Positions 20,639-29,723 are shown, counted from the stretch's first letter. The stretch: DNA of 64,000 bases from Verrucomicrobiota bacterium (GCA_016235555.1 JACRKC010000055.1:62001-126000), one strand, 5' to 3'. The notes: generated by a model from the sequence alone, not told the origin. Numbers and translations: made by a program.

Positions 20639-22405
20639 CAGACCCTCCTCGCCTCCGCGTCCTTCGCGCTCTCCGCGTTGCAAATCGTCGCCCAGCCCGC
20701 CGACGCGCCCCTGCTGCCACTCAACGAGCTGAAGCCCGGTCAGCGAGGCGAGGTCTGGACCGTTTTCCGCGGCACGCAGCCCGAGCCGTTCGCCGTCGAG
20801 GTCACCGGCGTGGTCCGCAACGCCCTCGGTCCCGGCAAGTCGCTCATCCTCTGCCAGCTCACCGACCCGCGCGTGCAAAACATGGGCGCCGTCGCCGGCA
20901 TGAGCGGCAGCCCGCTCTACGTCGACGGCAAACTCGCCGGCGCCCTCAGCTACCAGATCCAGCGCTTCGAGACCGTGCGCTACGCCGGCTTCACGCCCGC
21001 CGCCGATCTCGCCGAGGTGCAGGCGAAAGCCGCCGCGCCGATTCGCCCGATCCCGGTCACGCAATCGGACGCCCGCCCGACTGACTCCGCTTACAAGGCG
21101 CTGCAACCTGTCTTCACCGTCAGCGGCCTCAGCCCTGCCGTCGCCGAGTTGTTCGCCCCGCAATTCGCCGCACTCGGCCTCGCCGCCACCGCCCTCGGCG
21201 GCAGCGACGCCGGCTCCCTCAACTCTCAACCCTCAACGCTCAACTCATCCCCCCTCCGCCCGGGCGGCGCTGTCTCCGTCGCGCTCGCCACCGGCGACAT
21301 CACGCTCGCCGGCACCGGCACCGTCTCGAAGCTCGATGGTCAGCGCGTCACCGCCTTCGGCCATCCGATGCTCTCGCTCGGCGAGGTCGAACTCCCGCTC
21401 TGCGCCGCTGAGATCGTCACCATCCTGCCGTCGCAGATGCAGTCCTTCAAGGTGGCCAACACCGGTCCCGTGATCGGCACGATCTCGCAGGACCGCCTTT
21501 CCGCCATTTCCGGCACGCTCGGCCCCGGCCCCGCAATGATCGACGTCGAGGTCAACGTTTCACCCGTGCGCAGCGGCAAACGCAGCCTCAAGTTCGCCGT
21601 CGCCCGCCAGCAGCAGCTCACCCCGGTGCTCGTCGCGGCGGGTGTCACCCAAGCCATCCTCGGCGCCAACGACAACGGCTTCGCCAGCGGCTTCCGCCTC
21701 CGCAGCGAGATCACGTTTCCCGCCGGCGCCACCAAGGCCTCGCGCACCGCCGGCAAGATCGCCACGCAATCGCTCTTTCCCGGTCCGCAGGGCTTTCAGC
21801 AGGGCCTCAACGAATTCGTGCAGGGCCTCGCCGCCAATCTCCAGAATCCCTACGAAAAAACCTTCCCCGACCGCGTCGTCTTCAACCTCGAACCGCTCGC
21901 GGAAAATCCGACCGTGGTCATCGACCAGTTCCAGTTGTCGCGCTCCACCGCGCGCGGCGGCGAGACGATTCAGATTCTCTTCGCCTGGCGCGACTGGCAG
22001 TCGGTCGAGCGTCGCGAGACCATCGACCTTCCCGTCGACCCCGCCTGGACCGGCAAACCGCTCGAAGTCATCCTCGCTCCCGGCCGCGCGCTCGACGAGC
22101 TCACCGGCCGGCCGCGCCTCATCTCCGCCGCCACCCTGCGGTCCTTCGACGCCTACCTCGCCGCGATCGGCGACGACCGACCGAACGACGGCCTCTGCAT
22201 CGCCGTCGTCGAACGCGCCGAGTTGTTCAGCGATCAGACCGTCGGCACGCCCGAGACACCCGGATCCATCGAGCGCATTGCACGCGCCGCCGACGAAGCC
22301 CGCTTTCAGAAACGCGACGCGCTGATGCCGCTCTGGGAACGCCACGTCCTCGCCGGCCGCCTCTCCAGTGTCCTCGTGCGTCGCGCGCTCCGCGTCGGCG
22401 AGTGA
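20621..22405 (+). CDS. Exported protein with SpoIVB peptidase S55-like domain
   Basis: 594 residues with a likely signal peptide (LLASASFALSALQIVAQPADA). The segment MGAVAGMSGSPLYVDGKLAGAL matches the Ser-containing motif of peptidase family S55, and GQRVTAFGHPMLSLGEVELP has a His in the expected neighbourhood. The conserved opening is LPLNELKPGQRGEVWTVF. A protease role is plausible but not certain. The start is doubtful: the GTG at 20621 lies in the right arm of the upstream repeat, so the first residues (MQARSYQ) are repeat-derived. A CTCAACT heptad array at 21218-21246 is translated as SLNSQPSTLNSS. Confidence 0.75.
   Translation: MQARSYQTLLASASFALSALQIVAQPADAPLLPLNELKPGQRGEVWTVFRGTQPEPFAVEVTGVVRNALGPGKSLILCQLTDPRVQNMGAVAGMSGSPLYVDGKLAGALSYQIQRFETVRYAGFTPAADLAEVQAKAAAPIRPIPVTQSDARPTDSAYKALQPVFTVSGLSPAVAELFAPQFAALGLAATALGGSDAGSLNSQPSTLNSSPLRPGGAVSVALATGDITLAGTGTVSKLDGQRVTAFGHPMLSLGEVELPLCAAEIVTILPSQMQSFKVANTGPVIGTISQDRLSAISGTLGPGPAMIDVEVNVSPVRSGKRSLKFAVARQQQLTPVLVAAGVTQAILGANDNGFASGFRLRSEITFPAGATKASRTAGKIATQSLFPGPQGFQQGLNEFVQGLAANLQNPYEKTFPDRVVFNLEPLAENPTVVIDQFQLSRSTARGGETIQILFAWRDWQSVERRETIDLPVDPAWTGKPLEVILAPGRALDELTGRPRLISAATLRSFDAYLAAIGDDRPNDGLCIAVVERAELFSDQTVGTPETPGSIERIARAADEARFQKRDALMPLWERHVLAGRLSSVLVRRALRVGE
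21218..21246. repeat. CTCAACT heptad array inside the S55-like gene
   Basis: Four successive heptads (CTCAACT, CTCAACC, CTCAACG, CTCAACT) in frame, giving a Ser/Asn/Gln/Pro-rich loop. It is the same word as in the repeats at 17935, 50691 and 51149. Confidence 0.75.
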
Positions 22406-22594
22406 CCGGGCTTTCCCGTAAAACGCCCGCAAAGAAATGCACGGCCCATCGCGCCGGGCGGCAATGCTCCTGGGCACCCGGGCGCAAATCCGCCGCGGAA
22501 CTCACCCACCGTCGCCAGCGCCTGGGCGCCCCCCCCCGCGCACGCGTGGCTGGATGATGCCAATCTCCCGGCGGAGACGAAGTCGCCACTCCGT

Positions 22595-22667
22595 GGTGGA
22601 GCGCGTTGACCCCAACGCGCTTCAGGAGTCTCGTTCACACGCAGCGCGTTGAGATCAACGCGCTCCA
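22595..22667. repeat. GGTGGAGCGCGTTG double-hairpin repeat upstream of mnmA
   Basis: The left unit starts GGTGGAGCGCGTTG and the right unit ends CAACGCGCTCCA, inverse to each other, each with an inner AACGCG palindrome. A second member of the same family lies in the mnmA coding region at 23077-23140. The rest of the 279 bp gap (22406-22594) is GC-rich, includes a run of nine or more C near 22532, and shows no gene. Confidence 0.8.
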
Positions 22668-22684
22668 GCTCGAACCGTTCCTTC

Positions 22685-23809
22685 ATGTCCGCCCGCGAAA
22701 AAATCCTCGTCGCCATGTCCGGCGGAGTCGACAGCTCCGTCGCCGCGCTCCTGCTCAAAGAGCAGGGCCACGATCTCGTCGGCGCTTACATGAAAAACTG
22801 GATCAACGAGGACAACATCGTCGGCGACTGCCCGTGGCAGCGCGACATCGAGGACGCCCGCGCCGTCTGCGACAAAATCGGCATCGAGTTCCGCGTCGTG
22901 AACCTCATGCGCGAATACCGCGAGCACGTCGTCGCCTACCTGCTCGACGGCTACGCCCGCGGTCTCACGCCCAACCCCGACATCATGTGCAATCGCGAGA
23001 TCAAGTTCGGGGTCTTCCGCGCCTGGGCAAAGGAGCATGGCTTCGCGGCGGTGGCGACGGGACATTACGCGCAGCGGGTGGAGCGCGTTGCCCCCAACGC
23101 GCTTGCCCGAGAAAACGCGTCGGGGGCAACGCGTTCCACCTTCGCCCTCCTCGAAGGCGCCGACAAAAACAAAGACCAATCCTACTTCCTCGCCCTTCTC
23201 TCCCAGGCGCAGCTCGCCGACGCCCGCTTCCCCATCGGCCACCTCCCGAAACCCGAGCTCCGTCGCCTCGCCCGCGAAGCCGGCCTCGCCACCGCCGACA
23301 AAAAAGACAGCCAGGGCATCTGCTTCATCGGCGAAGTGAAGATGGCCGACTTCCTTCGTGCCTACGTGCCCGACGCGCCCGGCCCGATCGTGCGCGCCGC
23401 CGATGGCCGCGAACTCGGCCGGCACCGCGGCCTCCACTTTTACACCCTCGGCCAGCGCAAGGGCATCGGCATCCCCTCCAACTCCGATCACAACGCCTAC
23501 GTCGTCGTCGGCAAACGCGCCGCCGATCGCGCGCTGCTCGTCGCCTTCGATCACCCCGACGCCCCCGGCCTCTTCCAGCGCGAAGTGCGCGTTCACTCGT
23601 TGAGCTGGATCGGCGAACCGATCGCGACCGCCCGACCGCGCGAAGGCCGCGTGCGCTATCGCGATCCGCGCGTGCCGCTCGACTTCACTCCCGAATCGGA
23701 GAGCACCGCCCGCATCACGTTTCGGGAGCCGCAACGCGGCCTCGCCAGCGGCCAGATTCTCGCCTTCTACGACGGCGAGCGCCTCCTCGGCGGCGGCGTC
23801 TACGTCTGA
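22685..23809 (+). CDS. mnmA: tRNA-specific 2-thiouridylase MnmA with an in-frame repeat
   Basis: Thiolates U34 of Lys, Glu and Gln tRNAs; 374 residues from the ATG at 22685. The PP-loop is [16 protein letters not shown]. The two catalytic cysteines are in [13 protein letters not shown] and SQGICFIGE, the last part of the tRNA-binding core is [14 protein letters not shown], and the protein ends in the usual beta-barrel. Between TGHYAQ and [17 protein letters not shown], where family members have only a few residues, it has [20 protein letters not shown], encoded by the palindromic repeat at 23077-23140. The insertion is next to the active site entrance but outside the motifs. Confidence 0.95.
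   Translation: MSAREKILVAMSGGVDSSVAALLLKEQGHDLVGAYMKNWINEDNIVGDCPWQRDIEDARAVCDKIGIEFRVVNLMREYREHVVAYLLDGYARGLTPNPDIMCNREIKFGVFRAWAKEHGFAAVATGHYAQRVERVAPNALARENASGATRSTFALLEGADKNKDQSYFLALLSQAQLADARFPIGHLPKPELRRLAREAGLATADKKDSQGICFIGEVKMADFLRAYVPDAPGPIVRAADGRELGRHRGLHFYTLGQRKGIGIPSNSDHNAYVVVGKRAADRALLVAFDHPDAPGLFQREVRVHSLSWIGEPIATARPREGRVRYRDPRVPLDFTPESESTARITFREPQRGLASGQILAFYDGERLLGGGVYV
23077..23140. repeat. GGTGGAGCGCGTTG repeat translated inside mnmA
   Basis: 64 bases. The left arm GGTGGAGCGCGTTGCCCCC and the inverse of the right arm GGTGGAACGCGTTGCCCCC match at 18 of 19 positions. The frame remains open through it. It belongs to the same family as the intergenic copy 410 bases upstream. 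Confidence 0.9.
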
Positions 23810-23810
23810 G

Positions 23811-23906
23811 GTGGCACGGGTCTCCCGACCCGTGTCGGAAAATCACGGGTCAGGAGACCCGTGCCACTAAGGACCTATATGTCGGGCACAAAGCCCGACC
23901 TGCTAC
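23811..23906. repeat. Two different hairpin repeats between mnmA and the LysE-type gene
   Basis: First unit 23811-23867: GTGGCACGGGTCTCC at the left and its inverse at the right (ending GGAGACCCGTGCCAC), each with an inner hairpin. Second unit 23880-23906: on the minus strand GTAGCAGGTCGGGC TTTGT GCCCGACA, a member of the GTAGGTCGGGC family seen in leuS and after hemG. The GTAG end of the second unit gives the TAG stop of the LysE-type gene (23903-23905). The pair could act as a bidirectional transcription barrier between convergent genes. Confidence 0.85.
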
Positions 23907-24535
23907 AAACTCCCCATCACCAGACTCGCCGCGAAACCGAGGAACACCACGCCCAGCGCCCGATCGATCCAGTGGCCATGGCGGAGGAAGCCCGCCCGCA
24001 CTGCGTCGCGCGTGAAAAACACCGACACCAGGGTGAACCATCCCGCCGTGGCCACGGTCATCCACAGGCCGTAGGCGGCCTGGATCAGCTTCGGCGTCTG
24101 CGGGTTCACGAGCAGCACGAACAACGAGAGGAAGAACAGCGTCGCCTTCGGATTCAGCGCGTTGGTCAGAAACCCCGTTGCAAACGCCCCGTGAACGCTG
24201 GGGGTCGCCGCACCGTTGTCGCCCACCGCGGCCGTGACGTCCCGCGGCCTCGCGCGCAACGATTGCACGCCCAGCCACGCCACGTAGGCGGCGCCGAGAT
24301 ATTTCACCACGCCGAACCACAACGGCGAACTCCGGATCAGCAGTCCGATTCCGAGCAGCGAGTAGACGATGTGCAGCAGGATGCCGGTGCCGATGCCCAG
24401 GCTCGTCCAGATCGCCGTGCGCCGTCCGTGCGTGATGCTCTGCCGCAGCACGATCGCGAAATCCGGCCCCGGGCTCGCCACCGCCAGCAGGTGCGCGAGG
24501 GCGACCTGCGTAAACTCGACCCAGTAATCGTGCAT
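23903..24535 (-). CDS. LysE/RhtB-family amino acid exporter
   Basis: 210-residue inner-membrane exporter with about six spans. The family motif near the start is LAVASPGPDFAIVLRQS (conserved PGP), followed by the long hydrophobic segments TSLGIGTGILLHIVYSLLGIGLLI and the mid-protein NALNPKATLFFLSLF. The ATG at 24535 gives the usual start (MHDYWVEFTQVALAH). The substrate cannot be inferred. Its TAG stop is part of the hairpin repeat at 23880-23906. Confidence 0.9.
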   Translation of the reverse strand: MHDYWVEFTQVALAHLLAVASPGPDFAIVLRQSITHGRRTAIWTSLGIGTGILLHIVYSLLGIGLLIRSSPLWFGVVKYLGAAYVAWLGVQSLRARPRDVTAAVGDNGAATPSVHGAFATGFLTNALNPKATLFFLSLFVLLVNPQTPKLIQAAYGLWMTVATAGWFTLVSVFFTRDAVRAGFLRHGHWIDRALGVVFLGFAASLVMGSL

Positions 24536-24561
24536 GAGGCTTTTGCGCCGCAAAAACCCCG

Positions 24562-25077
24562 CTACAACGCGATCTCCTTGAACCGCGGGTCGGCGAGCAT
24601 CTTCTCGAACTGCCCGCCCGCGGAGAAACCCTTCACCGCCCGGTGGTCGGGAAATTTCTTCTGCGCCTTCGCCAGCACGGCGCGCGCGTCTTTTTCCCGG
24701 CCGAGCAGCGCCAGCACATAGACCTGCTGCATCAACGCCTGCGCGACCTCCTCCTCTTTCACGGTCTCATAGGCGGCGAGCGCCGACTGGTAGGCGTCAC
24801 GCGCGGCGCGTTTGTTGCCCATCCGCGCCCGCAGCGCCCCGAGATCGACCCAGTATTTGCCGTCGTCGGGACAAAGTGCGGTCGCCTTCGCGTAGAGCCC
24901 CTCGGCCCGCGGCAGGTCGCGCATCTGCACCGCAAACTGCGCCTCGCTCACGAGACTCGCCGCCTCCTTGCGCTGGAGCGACGTGATCTCCTTCGACTTC
25001 GATCTGCTGCACGCCGACCCGCTCAACGCCATGGCCGCGATGATCAAAAACAGGACACGCTGGGAACGCTGTCTCAT
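24562..25077 (-). CDS. Small lipoprotein with TPR repeats
   Basis: 171 residues. The N-terminus MRQRSQRVLFLIIAAMALSGSAC has a lipobox ending at Cys23, so the protein should be lipidated. Two to three TPR-like helix pairs follow (AEGLYAKATALCPDDGKYWVDLGALRARMGN and neighbouring segments), suggesting a scaffold. It ends about 120 bp beyond the start of opgH on the same strand; it could be the last gene of the opgG-opgH unit, but the gap makes that uncertain. A short hairpin (TTTTGCGCCGCAAAA) lies beyond its stop. Confidence 0.75.
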   Translation of the reverse strand: MRQRSQRVLFLIIAAMALSGSACSRSKSKEITSLQRKEAASLVSEAQFAVQMRDLPRAEGLYAKATALCPDDGKYWVDLGALRARMGNKRAARDAYQSALAAYETVKEEEVAQALMQQVYVLALLGREKDARAVLAKAQKKFPDHRAVKGFSAGGQFEKMLADPRFKEIAL

Positions 25078-25196
25078 GGTTCCATAGCGCCCGGACTGCC
25101 CGAGGTCGTCAATACCCGCCACGCGCGGCTGATTACCGGAAAGCGCGACAACGGGATGGAGACGGCAAGGCCGTCCCATTGGGCGATCGCGGTCGT

Positions 25197-27344
25197 TTAC
25201 CGATAAAGCGCCGTGGTCGGCGCGGTCGTGAGCACGTTGTATTGGCGCATCGCGAGGCGCCACCATTCGGCGAGCGACTCGGCCGGCTGGCTCCACAGTT
25301 CGCGGTGCAGCCAGATCATCGACTCGGCGTCGAGCAGCAGCGCCATCTTTTCCTTTGTGGAAAATTTGCCCGGACCGTCGCGCAGCAGGCGCTCGCGGAG
25401 CTGCGCGAGCCACTCGCGCGCGTCCTCACTCGGCCGGCGCTGGCGGAGCAGCGCCACGTGCAGCGCGTTCACGTAGGGGTCGAGCACGGCCTGCATGAGG
25501 CCGTAATCACCGCGCAGCGGCTTCAGCGGCGGCAGGTGACGATAGCACTCGGCGAGGTTTTGATGCAGCCGCTTCAGTTCGTAGGGCGGATAGGTTTCCT
25601 CCGGCGTGAGAAAAACCCCGAGCGAGCGCGCCCCGCGGCCCAGCGCCGCCTTGCTCAGCAGGATCGAAACGGGGATGGAAAGCACGAGGCCGGCGAGCAC
25701 CGGGCTCAGCCACCAGAAAAACGCCGGCCACATGATGAACGCCGTCGCCCCCCACACCACGCCGAACAACGTCTGCCCGCCGTGCGTGATGATGGCCTCG
25801 CGCCAGTCGGTGCCGTCGTCGTCGACGCCGCGTTTCTGCGTGACCCAGTTCACGCCCTGCCCGAGCAGCGTGAAGAGCACGAACTTCGAGTTGAACACCA
25901 TGTTCACCGGCGCGAGCAGCGTGGAGAGCACGGTCTCGAGCACGGCGCTGGCGACGAGGCGGTGTTTCCCGCCGAATCGTTCCGCCGCTCCGCGATCGCC
26001 CGCGGTCAGGACCACGCTCACGATCTTCGGCACGAACAGCAGCAGCATCGTGAACGCGAAGAGCGTGAGCGCCTCCGGCACCTCGATGATGTAGCCGAAG
26101 ATCGACGTGTAGTTCTCCGGGCGCACGGCGACCACGGCCGGCGCCACCACGCCGGCAAACACGTGGATCGTCGCGAGGATCATGAAGAGCAGCCAGAGCG
26201 GCGACGAAAGGTAGCCCATCACCCCCATGAGCAGGTGAAAGCGGCTCGCGGGGCGGAAGCCGCGCGTCGTGAGCAGCCACGCGTGCTGCATGTTGCCCTG
26301 GCACCAGCGCCGGTCGCGTTTCGCCGAATCGATGAGCGTGGGCGGTCCTTCCTCAAACGTGCCCTCGATGTCGCCCGCGAGCCACACCGCCCAGCCCGCC
26401 TTGCGCATAAGCGCCGCCTCGACGAAATCGTGCGACAGGATGCGCCCGCCGAACGGCTCGCTGCCCGGCAGGTCCGGCAGCGAACAGTGATCGATGAAGG
26501 GCTGGATGCGGATGATGGCGTTGTGGCCCCAGAAGTTGCCCTCGTGCTGCTGCCAGTAGTTGAGGCCGGCGAGGAAGAGCGGGCTGTAGAGCCGGCTCGC
26601 AAACGACTGCATGCGCGCGAAGAGCGTCTCGCCGTTCACGATGCGCGGCGCGGTCTGGATGATGCCGGCCGACGGGTTTTTCTCCATCAACGCCACGAGT
26701 TCCACGAGCGCGCGGCCCGTCATGATCGAGTCGGCATCGAGCACGATCATGTAACGGTAGCGCTTGCCCCACCGGCGGAGGAAGTCGGCGATGTTGCCGG
26801 CCTTCTTGTTGATCGACTGGCGGCGCTTGCGGTAGAAAATCTTCCCGAAGCCGCCGACCTGCTTGCAGAGTTCGAGCCACGCGAGCTCCTCCTGAATCCA
26901 CTGGTTCGGCTGGTTCGAGTCGCTGAGGACGAAAAAGTCGAAGTGCTCCAGCTTTTTCGTCTCCTGCACCGAGCGAAACACCACGCGCAACCCTTCGAAC
27001 ACGCGGCTCACATCCTCGTTGAACACCGGCATCACGATCGCCGTGGGCGCGAGCGGCGGCTCCTCCCCGGGCGCCAGCGTGGCGGTGACCCGCGAGCTGT
27101 CGCCGCCGCGATTGAGCACGTAGAAGCCGACGAGCGCCGTGCAGAACCCGACCGCGATGTGCGCAAACAGGATCACGAACAGCGTGAGCAGCGCGAATTC
27201 GAGCACGCTGATCCCGTCGCGCCAGAGCAGGTCGGCCATGAACCACGTCGCGACGCTCGTGAGCCCGAAGATCGCCGAGAAAAAGAGGAAGCGGCGGCGA
27301 TTGAGCCGCGCGGCGTCCATCTGCTCGGTGAGGAAAAGGCGCAT
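25197..27344 (-). CDS. opgH: Osmoregulated periplasmic glucan glucosyltransferase MdoH/OpgH
   Basis: Inner-membrane family-2 glycosyltransferase that makes the beta-1,2 glucan backbone using UDP-glucose; 715 residues, somewhat shorter than the enterobacterial protein because the N-terminal cytoplasmic region is reduced. Two spans precede the catalytic domain, which has VMPVFNEDVSRVFEGLRVVF, the DxD-like VLDADSIMTGRALVELV and the acceptor-site RDRRWCQGNMQHAWLL (equivalent of the Q/RxxRW motif). Several spans follow (MGYLSSPLWLLFMILATIHV). The gene follows opgG and a small unknown on the same strand. Confidence 0.95.
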   Translation of the reverse strand: MRLFLTEQMDAARLNRRRFLFFSAIFGLTSVATWFMADLLWRDGISVLEFALLTLFVILFAHIAVGFCTALVGFYVLNRGGDSSRVTATLAPGEEPPLAPTAIVMPVFNEDVSRVFEGLRVVFRSVQETKKLEHFDFFVLSDSNQPNQWIQEELAWLELCKQVGGFGKIFYRKRRQSINKKAGNIADFLRRWGKRYRYMIVLDADSIMTGRALVELVALMEKNPSAGIIQTAPRIVNGETLFARMQSFASRLYSPLFLAGLNYWQQHEGNFWGHNAIIRIQPFIDHCSLPDLPGSEPFGGRILSHDFVEAALMRKAGWAVWLAGDIEGTFEEGPPTLIDSAKRDRRWCQGNMQHAWLLTTRGFRPASRFHLLMGVMGYLSSPLWLLFMILATIHVFAGVVAPAVVAVRPENYTSIFGYIIEVPEALTLFAFTMLLLFVPKIVSVVLTAGDRGAAERFGGKHRLVASAVLETVLSTLLAPVNMVFNSKFVLFTLLGQGVNWVTQKRGVDDDGTDWREAIITHGGQTLFGVVWGATAFIMWPAFFWWLSPVLAGLVLSIPVSILLSKAALGRGARSLGVFLTPEETYPPYELKRLHQNLAECYRHLPPLKPLRGDYGLMQAVLDPYVNALHVALLRQRRPSEDAREWLAQLRERLLRDGPGKFSTKEKMALLLDAESMIWLHRELWSQPAESLAEWWRLAMRQYNVLTTAPTTALYR

Positions 27345-27354
27345 GGCTTAGCAA

Positions 27355-27435
27355 GGTAGGGTCCGCTCTCCGAGCGGGCCTGGGTTTGAGTTGCGCACGC
27401 CGGAACTCAGGCCGGCTCGGAGAGCCGGCCCCACC
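27355..27435. repeat. GTAGGG double-hairpin repeat between opgH and the upstream small gene
   Basis: The left arm GGTAGGGTCCGCTCTCCGAG and right arm GGCTCGGAGAGCCGGCCCCACC are inverse related. It is the same family as 2898, 58196 and 62014. It fills the 97 bp between the small gene's stop and the opgH start, so transcripts of the unit must pass it. Confidence 0.85.
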
Positions 27436-27441
27436 TCTTGT

Positions 27442-28035
27442 CTACCGCGTCGCATAGAAAATAATCGCGAGCACGCCCGCGAACACGAGCCACAGCAGCA
27501 GCGTGCGCACGATCGGCCATTTTTCGATCTGCTCCAGCGTCTCGCCCGCCGCCTCGGTGATCAGGCCCAGATCGATCGGGCGCGGGGCCATGTTGGAAAA
27601 GGCCATGTCGGGGCCGGCGGCCACCTCGCCGTCGCGCATGGCCGCGGCGAAATCGGCCGGGATGTTGCGCTCGTCGAGAAAGGCATACGGCCACTTCTGC
27701 GGCCCGTCGCAGAGCAGCATCGCCACGCGGCCGTCCACGGCGATGCGGTCGTGCGGCTGATCGCGTTTACCGAGCACTTCGGCGAACCAGAGGTCCATCA
27801 TCGCCTCGGTCTCCTCGGCGGCGAGCGTGGTCGGATCGCGCGACGGATCCGCGGCGTGACGGCGGGCGACGCGTTCGAGAACCTGCTGGATGAGGCGCGC
27901 CTGATGCAGGCGGTTGTGGATGCGGTGCGCGCGCAGGTAGTCCTCGACGCGCACATAGGCGGCGTTCCACGCCTCCATCGTGCCGGTGGTCGGACGGAAT
28001 GAGCCGGGCAGCTCGACTGGTTGCGGGTCGGTCAT
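27442..28035 (-). CDS. Unknown protein with C-terminal membrane anchor, between opgG and opgH
   Basis: 197 residues from the ATG at 28035. The soluble part is mostly helical and charged (RVEDYLRAHRIHNRLHQARLIQQVLERVARRH), with a middle segment MLLCDGPQKWPYAFLDERNI. The last 20 residues (TLLLWLVFAGVLAIIFYATR) form a single span ending in a basic pair, the layout of a tail-anchored protein with its body in the cytoplasm. I recognise no family. Its position in the opgG-X-opgH order makes a role in glucan synthesis or its regulation likely. The codon pattern is like that of the neighbours. Confidence 0.7.
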   Translation of the reverse strand: MTDPQPVELPGSFRPTTGTMEAWNAAYVRVEDYLRAHRIHNRLHQARLIQQVLERVARRHAADPSRDPTTLAAEETEAMMDLWFAEVLGKRDQPHDRIAVDGRVAMLLCDGPQKWPYAFLDERNIPADFAAAMRDGEVAAGPDMAFSNMAPRPIDLGLITEAAGETLEQIEKWPIVRTLLLWLVFAGVLAIIFYATR

Positions 28036-28045
28036 GCGTTTGACG

Positions 28046-28109
28046 GTAGCGGCCGACGTGAGGAGGCCGGCCTGCGCATCAACGCCAGCCTCCTCCCGTC
28101 GGCTGCTAC
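28046..28109. repeat. GTAGCGGCCGACG double-hairpin repeat upstream of the small opg gene
   Basis: The left arm (25 bases from GTAGCGGCCGACG) and the inverse of the right arm (GTAGCAGCCGACG...) match at 22 of 25 positions. It lies between the opgG stop and the start of the next gene on the minus strand. Confidence 0.8.
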
Positions 28110-28117
28110 GGATGCGT

Positions 28118-29623
28118 TCACGGCTGCCACAGATAAGTCCACGTCTCCGTGAGCACGTGCTGCGGCTTGCGGAGGAAGCCGCGGAGCTCGACCGGCCGGC
28201 CGCTGCCGTCGGGCTTGAAGCCGAACGCGAGGCGCCACGTGCCGTTGAACTGATTTTTCTGCACCGTCGCGTAGGCGAGTTTGGCGCCCTCCCCCACGCT
28301 GACGACCGGCTCGATCGCCGGATCGGCTTTTTGCTGGCGCAGGTAGGGACCGTCGAAATCCACCACGAAGCGGCGCAGCTCCGGCTCGTGCGTGCGCGAG
28401 TAACCGGCCCGCGTCGCCGCGGTGAAACCCGCCGGCGGCCGAATCTGGTCCATGAACCAGTGGAGCTTGTATTCGAACTCGATCGGCTCGCCCGCGGGCG
28501 GCAGGCGCTCGGGCGCCCAGTAGGCGACGATGTTGTCGTGCGTCTCGTCCGGCGCGGAGAGCTCGCCGAGCCGCACGGCACCGCGGCCCCAGTTGCCGAC
28601 GGGCTCGATCCACGCACTCGGGCGGAGCTGGTAATGCACCTCGAGATCCTCGTAGGACTCGAATTTGCGGTCACGCTGGAGCAGGCCGAAGCCGCGGGGA
28701 TTTTCGTCCGCGAACGACGAGACGCGCGTGGCCTTCGGATTCGTAAGCGGGCGCCAGAGCCACTCGCCGGCGCCGGTGAAGAGCAGGAGGCCATCCGAGT
28801 CGTGCACCTCGGGTCGGATGTCGCCGAAGTCGCCACCGGAATTTTCGCCGTGCCAGAACATGCTCGTGAGCGGCGCGAGGCCGAGCACCTTCGGGTTTTG
28901 GCGGCAGAAGACCACGGCCTTCACCTGCATAGTGGTCGCGGCGCCCGGCGATACCGTGAAACGATACGCACCCGCGAGGCTCGGGCTGTCCATGAGCGCG
29001 TAGAGCACGAACGATTTCGCGCCGGCCACCGGTCGCTCGATCCAGAATTCCTCGAAGACGGGGAACTCCTCGCCGGCCGGGTCGACGGAGTTGATCGCGA
29101 GGCCGCGGGCGGAGAGGCCGTAGACCGCTTTCTGGCAGAGCGCGCGGAAGTAGCTCGCGCCGACGAACGACACGAGTTCGTCCCACGGCCGGTCGGCGAC
29201 GCCGAGGCTGCCGAGCACGCGCAAACCCGCAAAACCGATCGAGTCCGAAAGCCCCGCAGGTTCGCGGCCGCTGTAGTTGAACAGGCTGCGCGAAAACTTG
29301 ATCGGCGTGGCGACGCCGTTGGCCAGATCGAAGACCTGCACCGAGCGCGTGTGCACGAAGCCCGGGTGGAAAAACTGGAGCTGAAATGGCAGCCGCTCGC
29401 GGCGCCACCACGTCTGGTCGGCGTTGAAGGTGATGAGACGGTATTGGTCGTAGCTGAGCTTGCGCAGCGACTCGGGCACGGTCGTGGCGCGCGCGGCGTA
29501 GGGCCGGGCGGCGAGCGTCTTGGCGCGGAAACGCAGGGTCTCGAAATCGAACGGCGCATCCGCCGCGCGCCCGCCCGCCGCGACGGTCAACAGCCCGATC
29601 AGAACGAGAAGGACACGTTTCAT
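28118..29623 (-). CDS. opgG: Periplasmic glucan biosynthesis protein MdoG/OpgG
   Basis: 501 residues with signal peptide (MKRVLLVLIGLLTVAAGGRA). It acts in the periplasm on the glucan backbone made by OpgH. The mature start FDFETLRFRAKTLAARPYA and later RPLTNPKATRVSSFADENPR, GFGLLQRDRKFESYEDLE and RPSAWIEPVGNWGRGAVRL are hallmarks of the OpgG/OpgD family. It is the first gene of the opgG / unknown / opgH unit on the minus strand, so the promoter should lie near 29630-29780, a gap that also holds a hairpin repeat. Confidence 0.96.
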   Translation of the reverse strand: MKRVLLVLIGLLTVAAGGRAADAPFDFETLRFRAKTLAARPYAARATTVPESLRKLSYDQYRLITFNADQTWWRRERLPFQLQFFHPGFVHTRSVQVFDLANGVATPIKFSRSLFNYSGREPAGLSDSIGFAGLRVLGSLGVADRPWDELVSFVGASYFRALCQKAVYGLSARGLAINSVDPAGEEFPVFEEFWIERPVAGAKSFVLYALMDSPSLAGAYRFTVSPGAATTMQVKAVVFCRQNPKVLGLAPLTSMFWHGENSGGDFGDIRPEVHDSDGLLLFTGAGEWLWRPLTNPKATRVSSFADENPRGFGLLQRDRKFESYEDLEVHYQLRPSAWIEPVGNWGRGAVRLGELSAPDETHDNIVAYWAPERLPPAGEPIEFEYKLHWFMDQIRPPAGFTAATRAGYSRTHEPELRRFVVDFDGPYLRQQKADPAIEPVVSVGEGAKLAYATVQKNQFNGTWRLAFGFKPDGSGRPVELRGFLRKPQHVLTETWTYLWQP

Positions 29624-29667
29624 TCGATTTGGGTGCGATACCGCGAAGCTTGCTTCGCCTTGGTTGG

Positions 29668-29723
29668 GTAGCGACGAGTGCCAGCGAGTCGAAGCGCGTC
29701 GGCTCGCTGGCGCTCGCCGCTAC
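29668..29723. repeat. GTAGCGACGAG hairpin repeat upstream of opgG
   Basis: 56 bases. The left arm GTAGCGACGAGTGCCAGCGA and the inverse of the right arm GTAGCGGCGAGCGCCAGCGA differ at two of the first 20 positions. It sits in the opgG promoter gap between udg and opgG. Confidence 0.85.

Noticed and set aside
23811-23906. Intrinsic terminators at the hairpins after mnmA, lspA and hemG
   Set aside because: Stems are strong but no T-tract follows any of them; classed as repeats that might still impede transcription.
25179-27359. Plus-strand open frame of 726 codons opposite opgH
   Set aside because: Arg/His/Glu-rich shadow of opgH; no known domains.
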